A stretch of DNA of 10,712 bases from Oehlia diaphana (lineage: Eukaryota; Glomeromycota; Glomeromycetes; Glomerales; Glomeraceae): NCBI GenBank assembly GCA_003833135.1, contig QZLH01002825.1, positions 1 to 10,712 of the forward strand. Reading direction: 5' to 3'. The notes below the pieces were generated by a model. The model saw only the letters and a program-made list of their open reading frames with translations, was not told where the DNA came from and made no database searches. The position numbers were made by a program, and so were the translations under genes. Below are positions 1 through 8,218 of this stretch, in pieces. Each line of letters begins with the position of its first letter. Positions within the stretch are counted from its first letter, which is position 1.

Positions 1-1412
1 TTTTTTTTCGGGAGAAGGAATTTCTATAAATTTCTTAAAATAACCTTATATGACTTAATATGATGATGATTATTAATTGATTATCAATAAATAATGAAAT
101 TCATATAATTCAAATTTGTCTTATTGTTTTAGAAAAAAAAGGATAGTTGAGAAATGTTATTAAAAAAAAATTTAGTTCTTTAAAATTTAGTTCTCTTGAA
201 AAAATTTGTTTCTTTTTATTTTTCTTTTTTTTTAAAAAAAATTCATTTATTTTCTCTTCATATAAATGTTTGCTTCAAATAATTTTGGAGGATTCACGTG
301 AGAATTACTAATAGTAAAACTAAATGAAATCTTTTTTATGTTACGTTTTTATCAATCATATTTAAAGATATGAAATTATATCCTAGTATATTATCATTTT
401 TTTTTTTTTTGCAAATAAGTTTATCAATAAAATATATATCTATTTTTATACTCTTGTTGAGTTAATCTAAAAATGAATTGATAAATTAGCGACAATATAT
501 GTATTTGTGAAGGACTTTACCCTAAAAAATTTCATAAAATTTGCGGTAATCAACCTCGCACTGTAACGATCAATAATTATAATACTAGTAAGGATAGTTT
601 ATATTCTCAATTAGTCATGGTATTACGTTTTAGTTGTGATGGACGAGCAGCTTTTATGAACTATTATTTGGTGTGTAGACAAACCACCACCATCATCATT
701 ATCACAACAAACTTATATTGAAATAATTGATGATTAAATATACTGTATGCAAGTCCAACTGAAATTCATCAAAAATGTACGATCAACGCCTATTTAACTA
801 TGAATACGTGAAAAAGTTACAATCTAAGATTGTAGTGTGTGGACCAACAGAAATGATTACATGGGCAATTAGGAAACATGTAGTGTATAGAGACCCTTGT
901 GTGTACTGTATGGTGATATTTAGCTATGTACGTATGGTTGCACTGAGTGTACTGTACGTACATACATGGCAAATAAATAATAATAAATATTAATTAAATC
1001 AAAACGTACGTACATATGAATGAAATAAGAGACCAAACGCAAGTAAATACAAATGATAAGGTGCAGCCGCAGTAACTGTCTACACTAGCACTAGCCGCAA
1101 TTTTTGCACAGTCACGTGATCGATTTTAATTCATCACATCGTCACGCCCTTGTTTCACTGTTTATAAGGACTTAGTATTTTCGAGTGAGTAAAAACTTAT
1201 TCGTCACTGTTTATTTTCACGTGTTAGTGCATAACGCCGTAATGCGGCCCTGTGTGCAAATTTTGCCGGTTCAACTGGTAAACATATGCTGCGCCACTGG
1301 ATACATTTATATATACACATACGTATGGTTAGTATACATATGTACAAAAAATATGTTTTTCATGTCGTACAATCATAAAATCAACGTATAGTGCACATCA
1401 CTATACACTACA
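1..1412. other. AT-rich noncoding stretch
   Basis: I see no convincing gene. The short open frames here lack coding character, and the one near 1185 has no ATG start. Three CACGTG sites occur (295-300, 1113-1118, 1218-1223). A stretch at 890-1020 is rich in GTAC and ACGTAC words. A short trinucleotide-like run (CCACCACCATCATCATT) lies at 684-700. A perfect 8-bp inverted repeat with a 5-nt loop lies at 1386-1406, just outside the transposon. Confidence 0.5.
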
Positions 1413-1414
1413 TA

Positions 1415-1662
1415 CAGTTCACGAAAAAAATAATCGGAATTTAATCAGAATTACAAAAAGTGTAAAGAATAAAAAACTAGTGATTAGAAATTCATCAAAT
1501 TTTGCAAATTTGTTGTCAAATATATAAAACTTATGTATACTAAATTTCAACCTTCTATCTTGCTTAGTTATCTCTCAATCGATTTTTTAATTTAATAAAA
1601 AAAAAATCGTTAAAAATTTAAACTGTAAAAAATATATAAATTTCATAAAGCATTCAAAATTG
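1415..1662 (+). repeat. Left terminal inverted repeat of the transposon
   Basis: Pairs with the right arm. Shared blocks include AATCGGAATT, AATAAAAAAC, TCAAATTTTGCAA and TCTCTCAATC. It contains an 11-bp tandem duplication absent from the right arm: TAATCGGAATT (1431-1441) followed by TAATCAGAATT (1442-1452). The inner boundary is approximate. Confidence 0.75.
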
Positions 1663-2121
1663 CAGTTTATAAAAACTTGTATAATTTTAATTTAAGTTTA
1701 TGCCATGTTAATTTCATTAAAAAAAAATTTAACACTTTATTATTCATAAGTTGTTGAGAAAATTAATTCATCATGATGGTCGTAATCTGACCTTTAACCT
1801 TAATTTTCATTAAAAGAACTAAAATTCAAAATTAAACATAAAATAAATTAAATATAAAAGTTATTATGATATAAATATATTTAATGTTTAGATTAATAAT
1901 TTTAAAATATACAAATAAAAATTATTAATTCAAATATTTTAATGTGGTTAAATTTATTTAAATTTTAATGATTATGATTTTCGAGGATTTTTGAGTCAAT
2001 TTTAATTTTAATTTACTGAAAACTAACTGATTAAAATGGCAACAAATAAATTAATTATGAATATACTTTTATGTTTATAATTTTTTATTATGGATATACA
2101 GGCATATTGTTAATTTCTGAG

Positions 2122-2349
2122 CACAATATTAAAATCGTTATGAAATTTTCATTTCTTAAATTTTTAAACGATTTTTTTTTCAAATTAAAAAATTGATTGA
2201 GAGACAACTAAGTAAGACAAAAGGCTGAGACCCAATATACACAATATTTGCACATTTAACAACTAACTTGCAAAATTTGAAGAAATTTTAATCACTGGTT
2301 TTTTATTTTTTGCTCCTTTTGTAATTCCGATTACTTTTTTCGCGAACTG
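2122..2349 (-). repeat. Right terminal inverted repeat of the transposon
   Basis: Reverse complement of the left arm, with roughly three quarters of positions matching by eye after allowing the 11-bp insertion on the left. The inner boundary, near the shared AAATTTCATAA block, is approximate. Confidence 0.75.
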
Positions 2350-2351
2350 TA

Positions 2352-2803
2352 CATGGGTGTCTATACATAACATCTTTTCTATATAATCACAATACATGAA
2401 AAGGTAACAATACAGAGTTTGCGTAGAATGAGCCCTCCCCCCCTAAAAAAAAAAAAGAGCGTAGATCATTTCCTTTTTTGGATAATTACGACCAGCATTA
2501 CATAGTGCCGGGCGCCCGGGCCTGAAGAGATGCGTAGAGCTATTAGTAAATTTGTGCCGATCTATTTATATATTGCTCGGGGTCCTAACCGAACTCTTTG
2601 AAATATTTTTTTTTTATCTGGACGTTCATTAAATAAGATTATTCATCCAGATTTCACCTGGATCGAAGCACTAATTGTATATGTTCTTTGGACTTATAAC
2701 GTATTCTGCCATAATTTATATTACAAATGATCAATGAAGTTTATAGAAAAAATTGTTTCTTATTTCTTTATACCTTTAATTATTGTAATAAGCTATATAA
2801 CAG
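2352..2803. other. Intergenic spacer with a GC-rich anomalous patch
   Basis: No gene seen. Between about 2420 and 2600 the base composition differs sharply from the surroundings. It contains C7-T-A12 (2437-2456), a perfect 12-bp palindrome CCGGGCGCCCGG (2508-2519) and three copies of GCGTAGA (2421, 2459, 2532). This looks like part of a dispersed repeat or a retroposed fragment, but I cannot name it. A 6-bp stem (ATCCAG/CTGGAT) lies at 2645-2663. Confidence 0.45.
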
Positions 2804-2809
2804 TTTATT
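2804..2809 (-). terminator. Candidate polyadenylation signal AATAAA
   Basis: AATAAA on the minus strand, about 85 nt downstream of the channel stop codon, in T-rich sequence. AATAAA occurs often by chance in such AT-rich DNA, so this is only a candidate. Confidence 0.35.
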
Positions 2810-2893
2810 GAAAACATTTCAACTTTTTTAATTTGATAATTATAAAAATAAAATAAAAAGAAAAAAGCATAAAAATTATATTCAAATTTCATA

Positions 2894-3314
2894 TCATTTC
2901 ATTTCAATCAATTTTCTTATTAACATTTCATTATGTGAATTATCAAGTTTTGTAATCAAATGTTCAATTTTATCATTCAAATCATTTTTCATAATTATGA
3001 TTTTTTCAATCTCTGATTCAATATTATCTTCATATACCAATATTGAATGTTTATCATAATTCCTCTCTTTAAATATATATTTCGTAAATGTGGATTTTTC
3101 TTCAAATCCTTTATAAATAGCACCTCGATCATGCTTTCTTGAATCATACCATTCTTCAATAGTTTTAGATTGACCAAAATAATAAATATGTTTTGGATCA
3201 GGTTCATGGTTCCAATAATGAATATGGTGTAATGCTTCATAATCTGCTATGATTATTGCTCGATGTCTTAATAAAGTTTGTCGACCTTTAATTTTTGCTT
3301 CTTCATATACACCA
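2894..3314 (-). other. Cytosolic C-terminal tail of the channel (exon 11)
   Basis: Residues 1364-1503. The tail begins directly after S6 with SGVYEEAKIKGRQTLL, in the place of the TRP helix. It continues with aromatic- and histidine-rich sequence (YEALHHIHYWN) and a motif YYFGQSK. The last 40 residues, from about 1462, have hydrophobic residues spaced as in heptads (I, I, L, I, L), so a short coiled coil that could help tetramer assembly is likely. The stop codon TGA is at 2894-2896. Confidence 0.8.
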
Positions 3315-6300
3315 CTAAAAAAAATTATCAAATTAATCATTAAATAAGCAAAATTAGCGCAAAACAAGAATAAAATTTACCTCATAAAAGCAATTAACAT
3401 ATTTTGTAGAACGATTATAAGGAATAAACTAGCAACTAAAGTAAATACGTCAATAGCCCAAAAATTAAAATCATCTCTTTGAACCCAATCACCATAAAGC
3501 CATAAATATGTAGTCATCATTGCCGTGTAATAAGATGAAAATGGATTATCATTAGATTTGGATTTAAATGAAATATTAAGTGTCTCATTTGTTGAAGGAT
3601 TTGTAACATTTCCGCTGTATATAGAATCTTTTGTTTCAATATTTCTTGGATTACTGAGTAGAACAAACCTATTTATAATAATATAAGAGAAATTATTATA
3701 TTGAAGTTTAAAATGTAATAAACAAATTAGAAAAAAACGTTTTATACATTGTATGAGCAAATGCAAGTATCACTATTAACATAAACAAAAGTAATGGAAA
3801 TATGGATTTGAAGATAATTATAACAAAATAAATATATATGCCAATATCTATAAATAAAAAAATAATTTAGTTAATTAATCATCATGATAGAATAATATTT
3901 TTATTTAAATCATACTTGAAAGTATGCGGAGATATAAAATCTAAATAATAATAAAAATCGATTAGTTATAGTTTGTTAATTTTATATAGAAGAGACTTAC
4001 CGATTCAAACCAAAGAAAGAAAATCGAGAATGATATTCCAACAATTAATCCAGTGTCAGCTTCATTAATACCTCCAAATCCATCAGAAAAAGTAAAATCT
4101 TTTAGCATTATTGACATTACTGTTACAGAAAGTACAATGGAAATTACATCAAAACTATTAAATATTTCTCCAAGATATTTTCTTGGTCCACGATAACTAA
4201 TCTGTAATATTTCAACAACAAATTGATAAATAGCCAAATAATAGAATACAATGATTAATGCAAATAAAAATTTTCCATTTATAATTGTGCTATGATTCAC
4301 ATATGCCCAGCTAACTAATCCAAAACAAAAGAAATAAATTAGAAATCGAATAAAGAGAGATAAAATGAAATTAACTGCTTCACGCCAACGAAAATCAATA
4401 ATCGCTTCAGTTGCTGGATTATCATAAATATCATCGTTATTCTCATACAATATCATCCTAGAAAAAGGGCTTAATTTATCCTTCTCATCTCTACCAATTT
4501 TATACCATCGTGGTATAAATATAAACCAAAGAATATTTAAAATAATTTTTCCGGAATCATAATTTACTTTTTTCTTTGGAATTTCATTAATTTCATTTAT
4601 AGTGAAACTGGGAAGAGGAACTACTCGTAAAGCTATTGGTGATTTTCCAAGATTATTATCAAAATCTTCGAATTTTTCTGCTATCTTATTCTTAAAAGAG
4701 TTAAGTTTGTCCATAATTTTATAGTATGATGGCTTATATTTATCAGACTTCATTTCATCTATAGGCCTGAACGCTCTAAATTTGATGTTATGATTACGTC
4801 TTGCTTTATATTCTTTTGGAATAATCTCATCAGGATCCTGACCTGAAAAGTGATCATGATCTGCAAAACATTCTTTAAAAAATAACTTTCTGGCATAATC
4901 ATCTATTTTAAAATAATAAAATTGTAAATTTTACAAATTTCTTCCGAATGAAAAAGAAATAAAATTTAAAAACGAACCGTAATTATATTTAAATAATAAA
5001 GGAATTGCTTTAGAAACTGTACACATCCAACCCGCACAATCCGTTGCATATCTAGAATAATATTCCAAAAGATATGCAACAACAATTGTATCTTTAAGTT
5101 CACGCCCTATAAATAAGATGAATTTTAATCATAATTAAATAAACAGCACTGCGGCATAAATTAAATCTAGAAATCTACCGTTACAGTTATAAATTGCTAA
5201 TTCCATAATATTTTTCGGCTTGATTTTTTCCTTATCTTTTAGCTCATCTTCAGTTTCATCAAAGTTAAGATCATCATCATATAAAAATATTTTTCCAGGC
5301 CATAATATATTACTTGGTATATGTCTGACGAGACTTTTCACTTTTTTACCTTTTTCATCATAACCATTTTTATCTTCCATGGTTTCTTGACTTTCTGCAT
5401 CTCCAAATAATATAAATTTTATCAAATGATTACAGTCACTAAGAATTAAACTTTTCATAACATTATGTCGAACATCCAATAATTTAAAATTTTCTGGCTC
5501 GTATTTAGCGAATCTCCAGACTATATGTTTGATGTAGCTGATCATTTCCTCATACTTTTTTATATTAAAAGAAATGTTAATTAATTTATTTGATAAAACA
5601 AATAAGATTTATTAAAATCAACCTACTTCATGTGTGACAATATAATTATTTGCAAGGTTTTTATTTTTATAACGCTTATTAAGATGTTCTAATGCTTTGC
5701 AAGCATGTCTTACTGCATGAGATTTTTTAGTAATGAATTTTCGTTTAATTATTTTTTCCCACTTTCGCATGTTTTCATTTTCCTTCATTTTCTCTTTACC
5801 TTCCATTTTTTTTATTATTCCATTTTCTTTTTCTATATTCTCTTCATTATCTTTGCCAACTCTAATATACCAATGCACTTTTAAAGTGAAATCTGTTAAT
5901 TTATCATGTAAATCATCATTCGTTCCATATTCGAAATTTCCAATTCGTAATCTTGTTTCTTCCCTCTCTTGATTTACTGGAATACGATTAGTCCATATAT
6001 ACTCAAGAAATGGTTCTCCTTTGTTGGGAAGTTCATCTTTATTTTTGTTATCATCCTGGATTTGATGCCAAATTTGAACTGTAGTCCTGCCAACAATAAG
6101 TTGTAATGTTTCCGTCTCCGATCCTTCTTTGTTGTGATAAAGGCAATAAGATTTTCTTTCATAATCGCCCAAAACCCATAATTCTTTGTCATCAACTATT
6201 GGTTCAAAATCCTTATTTTTGTTTTTATCGTAATATATAATATGACTTTTATCTAGCTTTCCATTTTGTTTCTTGCTTTTATCTTCTTTTTGTTTTATAC

Positions 6301-8140
6301 TTTCTTCATGATATAACGATAATTTTTTATTTTCTTTCTTTTTAGTTTTTAATTCATTTTCAACTCTTTTAAGGACAGACGAAACTTTTCCATCATCATT
6401 AATTTGTAAAATATTTCCCGATGTTCTGGCTAAACGAGTGCTAAGATTCTCTATAATAGTTGAAAAATTGCCCAACTTTGTTGATAATTCAACTTTACCA
6501 GTACTATATAAATCCCAAACTATAAGTTTTAACTCTTTTTTTTCTTCGCCTATAATAAGTATTTTGTCATCACTATCAATAAATTCTAATAAATGTATTT
6601 TTTCTATTCCATCAAACTCCTTTGATGTAATTTGTAAACCATTTTCCATATAATACAATCTATTAAATGTGAAATAATTAATGCAAAATTAAATTAAATT
6701 TTATAACATCATTTAAATATGATTGACTTATCAAATAACAACTTACTTAACATTGTTAATTCCTCGAGTAAAACAAAGTTGTATCTTTCCGACCGAAAAT
6801 GTGTCATAATAATATTGATTTATGAATTTATCCTTGTTTTCAACACTTTTTGCAGTAGTTTCTAATGTCATTTTTTCCAGATCATAAACTAAAAAATGAA
6901 ATTGTATTAATATTTTTTGACATAATTATGATTATACTTAATAGATAAACTATTTTACCTTCGAGTGATTGAACATTATTTGTGTATTGAGTGACCAAAA
7001 AATATTTATTGTAAATACATGAGAGAAGTCGTTTCATACAATCATTATCTGTTTTTGCTGTATACCAATTATCCAATTCACGTCTAATACTTTGTGGATA
7101 TCCAAACTTTTCATCCAAATTAAAATCAAGATCATCAAATTTAAAATTATATATCCCACGGAAATTTAATATTATGAATTTGTTTAGTTTATTTTTATCT
7201 TTATCTTTGTCTTTTTTAACTTTATCTTTGTCTTTTTCATCTTCATCTGGAGTTTCTTCTACAAAGCTACATATTCCTGAAATGTTATTAGAATAATAAC
7301 AAGTCACAGCTTTAAGGACATAATTTTCTTTTTCTTTTCCATTATCCTTTATTTTTTCCGTATTCTCTTTCATTATCGTATCTTCTTTTTCACTCACTTT
7401 TTTTAATTCAAATTCAAGACGATAAATAGCGATTCCTTTTTTTCTATCTTCCAATCCTTCACTTTGTTTTTCTATATCTAATTTGGTATCTTTGTCTTCT
7501 AATTCATATTTAATTTCCTTTTTGCTAAGATGTTTTTTTTCATAATTATCTTCATTATTATTCCCTTTCATATCTTCGACAACATTTATACGGGATACGG
7601 CGACAAGAATAAAATATTTGTCATCATTTTTCTTGTACATGTTTGATATATCAAAGGACCATCTGAATTTATCATCATCTTTCGAGTTGCTACTATCTAA
7701 AGATCCAACGAATGGAGGAGGCGTGTCATCTATATATTTATCGTCATCTTTCGAGTTGTTACTATCTTTAGATCCAACGAATGGAGTAGGCGTGTAGTCT
7801 ATATTGTAAAATTTATCGATATAAAAGTCATCATTTATTTTAAAATAAGCGATTGTTTTAGCAATCTCATCGGACTCATTGGATTCATCCTTATTATTCT
7901 TATCATCTGAATCGGTATATAATATGAATTGACGATGATCAGTGTTTTCTAAAATTTTAATCCGAAGGTTTCCTATTTTTTTTTAAAAAAAATAAACGTA
8001 TCATTATATATTTTAAATCATCTAAATATTTTATAATAACTGAACATATTTATTTTACCTGTATCAAATGTAACAGCAAATTTTCCATCTTGGCAAATTT
8101 CAATTCGATAATCTTCCTTCTTAGTAGTAATACCTGACAT
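2894..8140 (-). CDS. Large TRPV-like ion channel protein, 11 exons, 1503 residues
   Basis: Predicted membrane cation channel with a very long cytosolic N terminus. Exons in transcript order: 8059-8140, 6959-7972, 6747-6888, 5627-6659, 5179-5554, 4978-5106, 4001-4902, 3916-3940, 3748-3847, 3381-3668, 2894-3314. Their sum is 4512 nt including the TGA stop. All ten introns are GT-AG, 60-87 nt long, and the phases agree throughout. The start ATG lies at 8138-8140, 44 nt below a TATA-like box. Order of parts: WD-like strand-rich region with charged linkers (about 1-725), helical region (about 727-975), six transmembrane segments (S1 1102-1127, S2 1136-1158, S3 1176-1192, S4 1209-1234, S5 about 1239-1262, S6 1340-1363), pore motif YGDW at 1326-1329, cytosolic tail with a likely coiled coil. 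The S6 motif NMLIAFM closely resembles the NMLIALM of TRPV channels. S4 holds only one arginine, so classical voltage gating is unlikely. The ligand and ion selectivity cannot be read from sequence. I recall similar proteins in Rhizophagus; this is unverified. Confidence 0.9.
3381..4375 (-). other. Ion_trans channel core: S1-S6 and pore
   Basis: Residues 1102-1364, encoded by exons 7 to 10. Six hydrophobic segments follow one another with short loops, as in the TRP/Ion_trans superfamily. The pore region runs from the end of S5 to S6. A turret of about 45 residues contains three N-glycosylation sequons (NVT 1288, NET 1295, NIS 1299). It is followed by a pore helix (about 1314-1326) and YGDW. 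S6 contains VLQNMLIAFM. The acidic residue in YGDW sits where TRPV channels carry the aspartate of their GMGD filter. A cation channel in the plasma or vacuolar membrane is a reasonable inference; calcium permeability is likely but unproven. Confidence 0.85.
3916..3940 (-). other. 25-nt micro-exon (exon 8) encoding the end of S4
   Basis: Exon 7 ends in phase 0 after ...LWFES (donor GTAAGT at 3995-4000). Exon 9 is open only when entered in phase 1. A 25-nt segment between them, bounded by TTTAG (AG at 3941-3942) and GTATGA (GT at 3914-3915), supplies exactly the missing residues ILYLRILS plus one base. This gives WFES-ILYLRILS-NIGIYIY, the S4 to S5 transition. The flanking introns are 60 and 68 nt. 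A plausible branch site, ACTAATC, lies in the intron before it. Confidence 0.85.
4375..5554 (-). other. Helical linker region before the channel (exons 5, 6 and first part of exon 7)
   Basis: Residues 758 to about 1101 lead into the first membrane segment. The part encoded by exons 5 and 6 is helix-rich and includes DTIVVAYLLEYYSR and CAGWMCTVSKAIPLLFKYNY. In position it matches the ankyrin-containing region of animal TRPV channels, but I do not see clear ankyrin repeats. A hydrophobic patch at 1045-1056 (IILNILWFIFIP) may be a re-entrant or pre-S1 helix. The exon 6 donor (4976-4977, GTTCGT) is far from the consensus. It is accepted because the two flanking frames join cleanly into NYDDYARK. 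Confidence 0.6.
5627..8140 (-). other. N-terminal cytosolic half of the channel (exons 1-4, residues 1-757)
   Basis: This half has no membrane segment and no signal peptide. Several stretches look like beta-propeller (WD40-type) blades: CQDGKFAVTF around residue 20, LKLIVWDL around 456-463, and LIVGRTTVQIW around 600-610. They are separated by charged linkers rich in Lys, Asp and Glu, for example residues 270-288 and 510-550. A helix-prone, basic stretch with HAVRHACKALEHLNKRY closes the region at about 727-743. A degenerate propeller acting as a cytosolic sensor or docking platform is my inference; a structure prediction would decide. The exon 4 donor reads GTAGGT and joins in phase 0 to exon 5. 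Confidence 0.65.
7665..7802 (-). repeat. In-frame tandem duplication, 2 x 69 bp
   Basis: Two adjacent 69-bp copies (7734-7802 and 7665-7733) differ at 9 positions by my count. They encode two 23-residue units with the shared core TPxPFVGSxDSxNSKDDDK, at residues 85-107 and 108-130. The length keeps the reading frame. The high identity points to a fairly recent duplication in a disordered, acidic loop. Confidence 0.9.
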
Positions 8141-8183
8141 TTAATCTAAAAGATGATAAAACGGAAGCTGAGAGAAATTTATT

Positions 8184-8191
8184 TATTTATA
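8184..8191 (-). promoter_or_regulatory. TATA-like box of the channel gene
   Basis: On the minus strand the sequence reads TATAAATA, 44-51 nt upstream of the start ATG. Directly upstream lies a long T/A tract (8193-8218), typical of nucleosome-depleted fungal promoters. The transcription start would then fall within about 10-20 nt of the ATG, which implies a short leader. Confidence 0.45.
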
Positions 8192-8218
8192 CTTTTTTTT
8201 TTTAAAAAAAAAAAAAAA
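8192..8218. repeat. Homopolymer T-then-A tract in the promoter
   Basis: A run of about 11 T is followed directly by about 15 A. It can form a self-complementary hairpin and is a stiff, nucleosome-excluding tract. It lies just upstream of the TATA-like box of the channel gene. Confidence 0.6.

Larger units (their letters stand above)
1415..2349. mobile_element. Non-autonomous Tc1/mariner-like transposon, 935 bp with long inverted repeats
   Basis: The sequence begins CAGTTCACGAAAAAA and ends in the inverted counterpart (reading CAGTTCGCGAAAAAA from the other strand). It is flanked on both sides by TA (1413-1414 and 2350-2351). TA target duplications and CAGT termini are hallmarks of Tc1/mariner elements. 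The inverted similarity runs inward for about 230-250 bp per side, with mismatches and small indels. The central part of about 450 bp has no open frame of note, so the element must depend on a transposase made elsewhere. The number of differences between the arms indicates an old copy. Confidence 0.75.

Noticed and set aside
775..993. 72-codon open frame on the plus strand starting with ATG
   Set aside because: Residue order looks random, the underlying DNA is a GTAC/ACGTAC-rich stretch, and no homologous motif or splice context is visible.
1185..1391. 68-codon open frame on the plus strand
   Set aside because: It begins at GTG rather than ATG, has no recognisable motif and ends against the transposon flank. 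In a nuclear eukaryotic genome this is most likely chance.
1413..2351. LTR retrotransposon
   Set aside because: The repeats are inverted, not direct, and there is no reverse transcriptase or integrase frame.
2501..2620. tRNA or other Pol III gene in the GC-rich patch, because of a GGTCC...GAACTC stretch and a following T run
   Set aside because: No cloverleaf, A box or proper T-arm could be made on either strand.
2995..3240. Overlapping minus-strand frame inside exon 11
   Set aside because: Alternate-frame shadow of the C-terminal tail; the chosen frame joins in phase with S6 and has TRP-like sequence.
3848..4000. Single intron from 4000 to 3848 joining exon 7 directly to exon 9
   Set aside because: The frame would meet a stop after nine codons and lose the S4-S5 residues; the 25-nt exon restores both.
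3381..4375. Voltage-gated potassium or calcium channel
   Set aside because: There is no regular arginine series in S4, no GYG potassium filter, and only one six-segment repeat.
5733..6653. Plus-strand open frames opposite exon 4
   Set aside because: They are antisense shadows of lysine-rich coding sequence and give Phe/Ser/Ile-rich frames.
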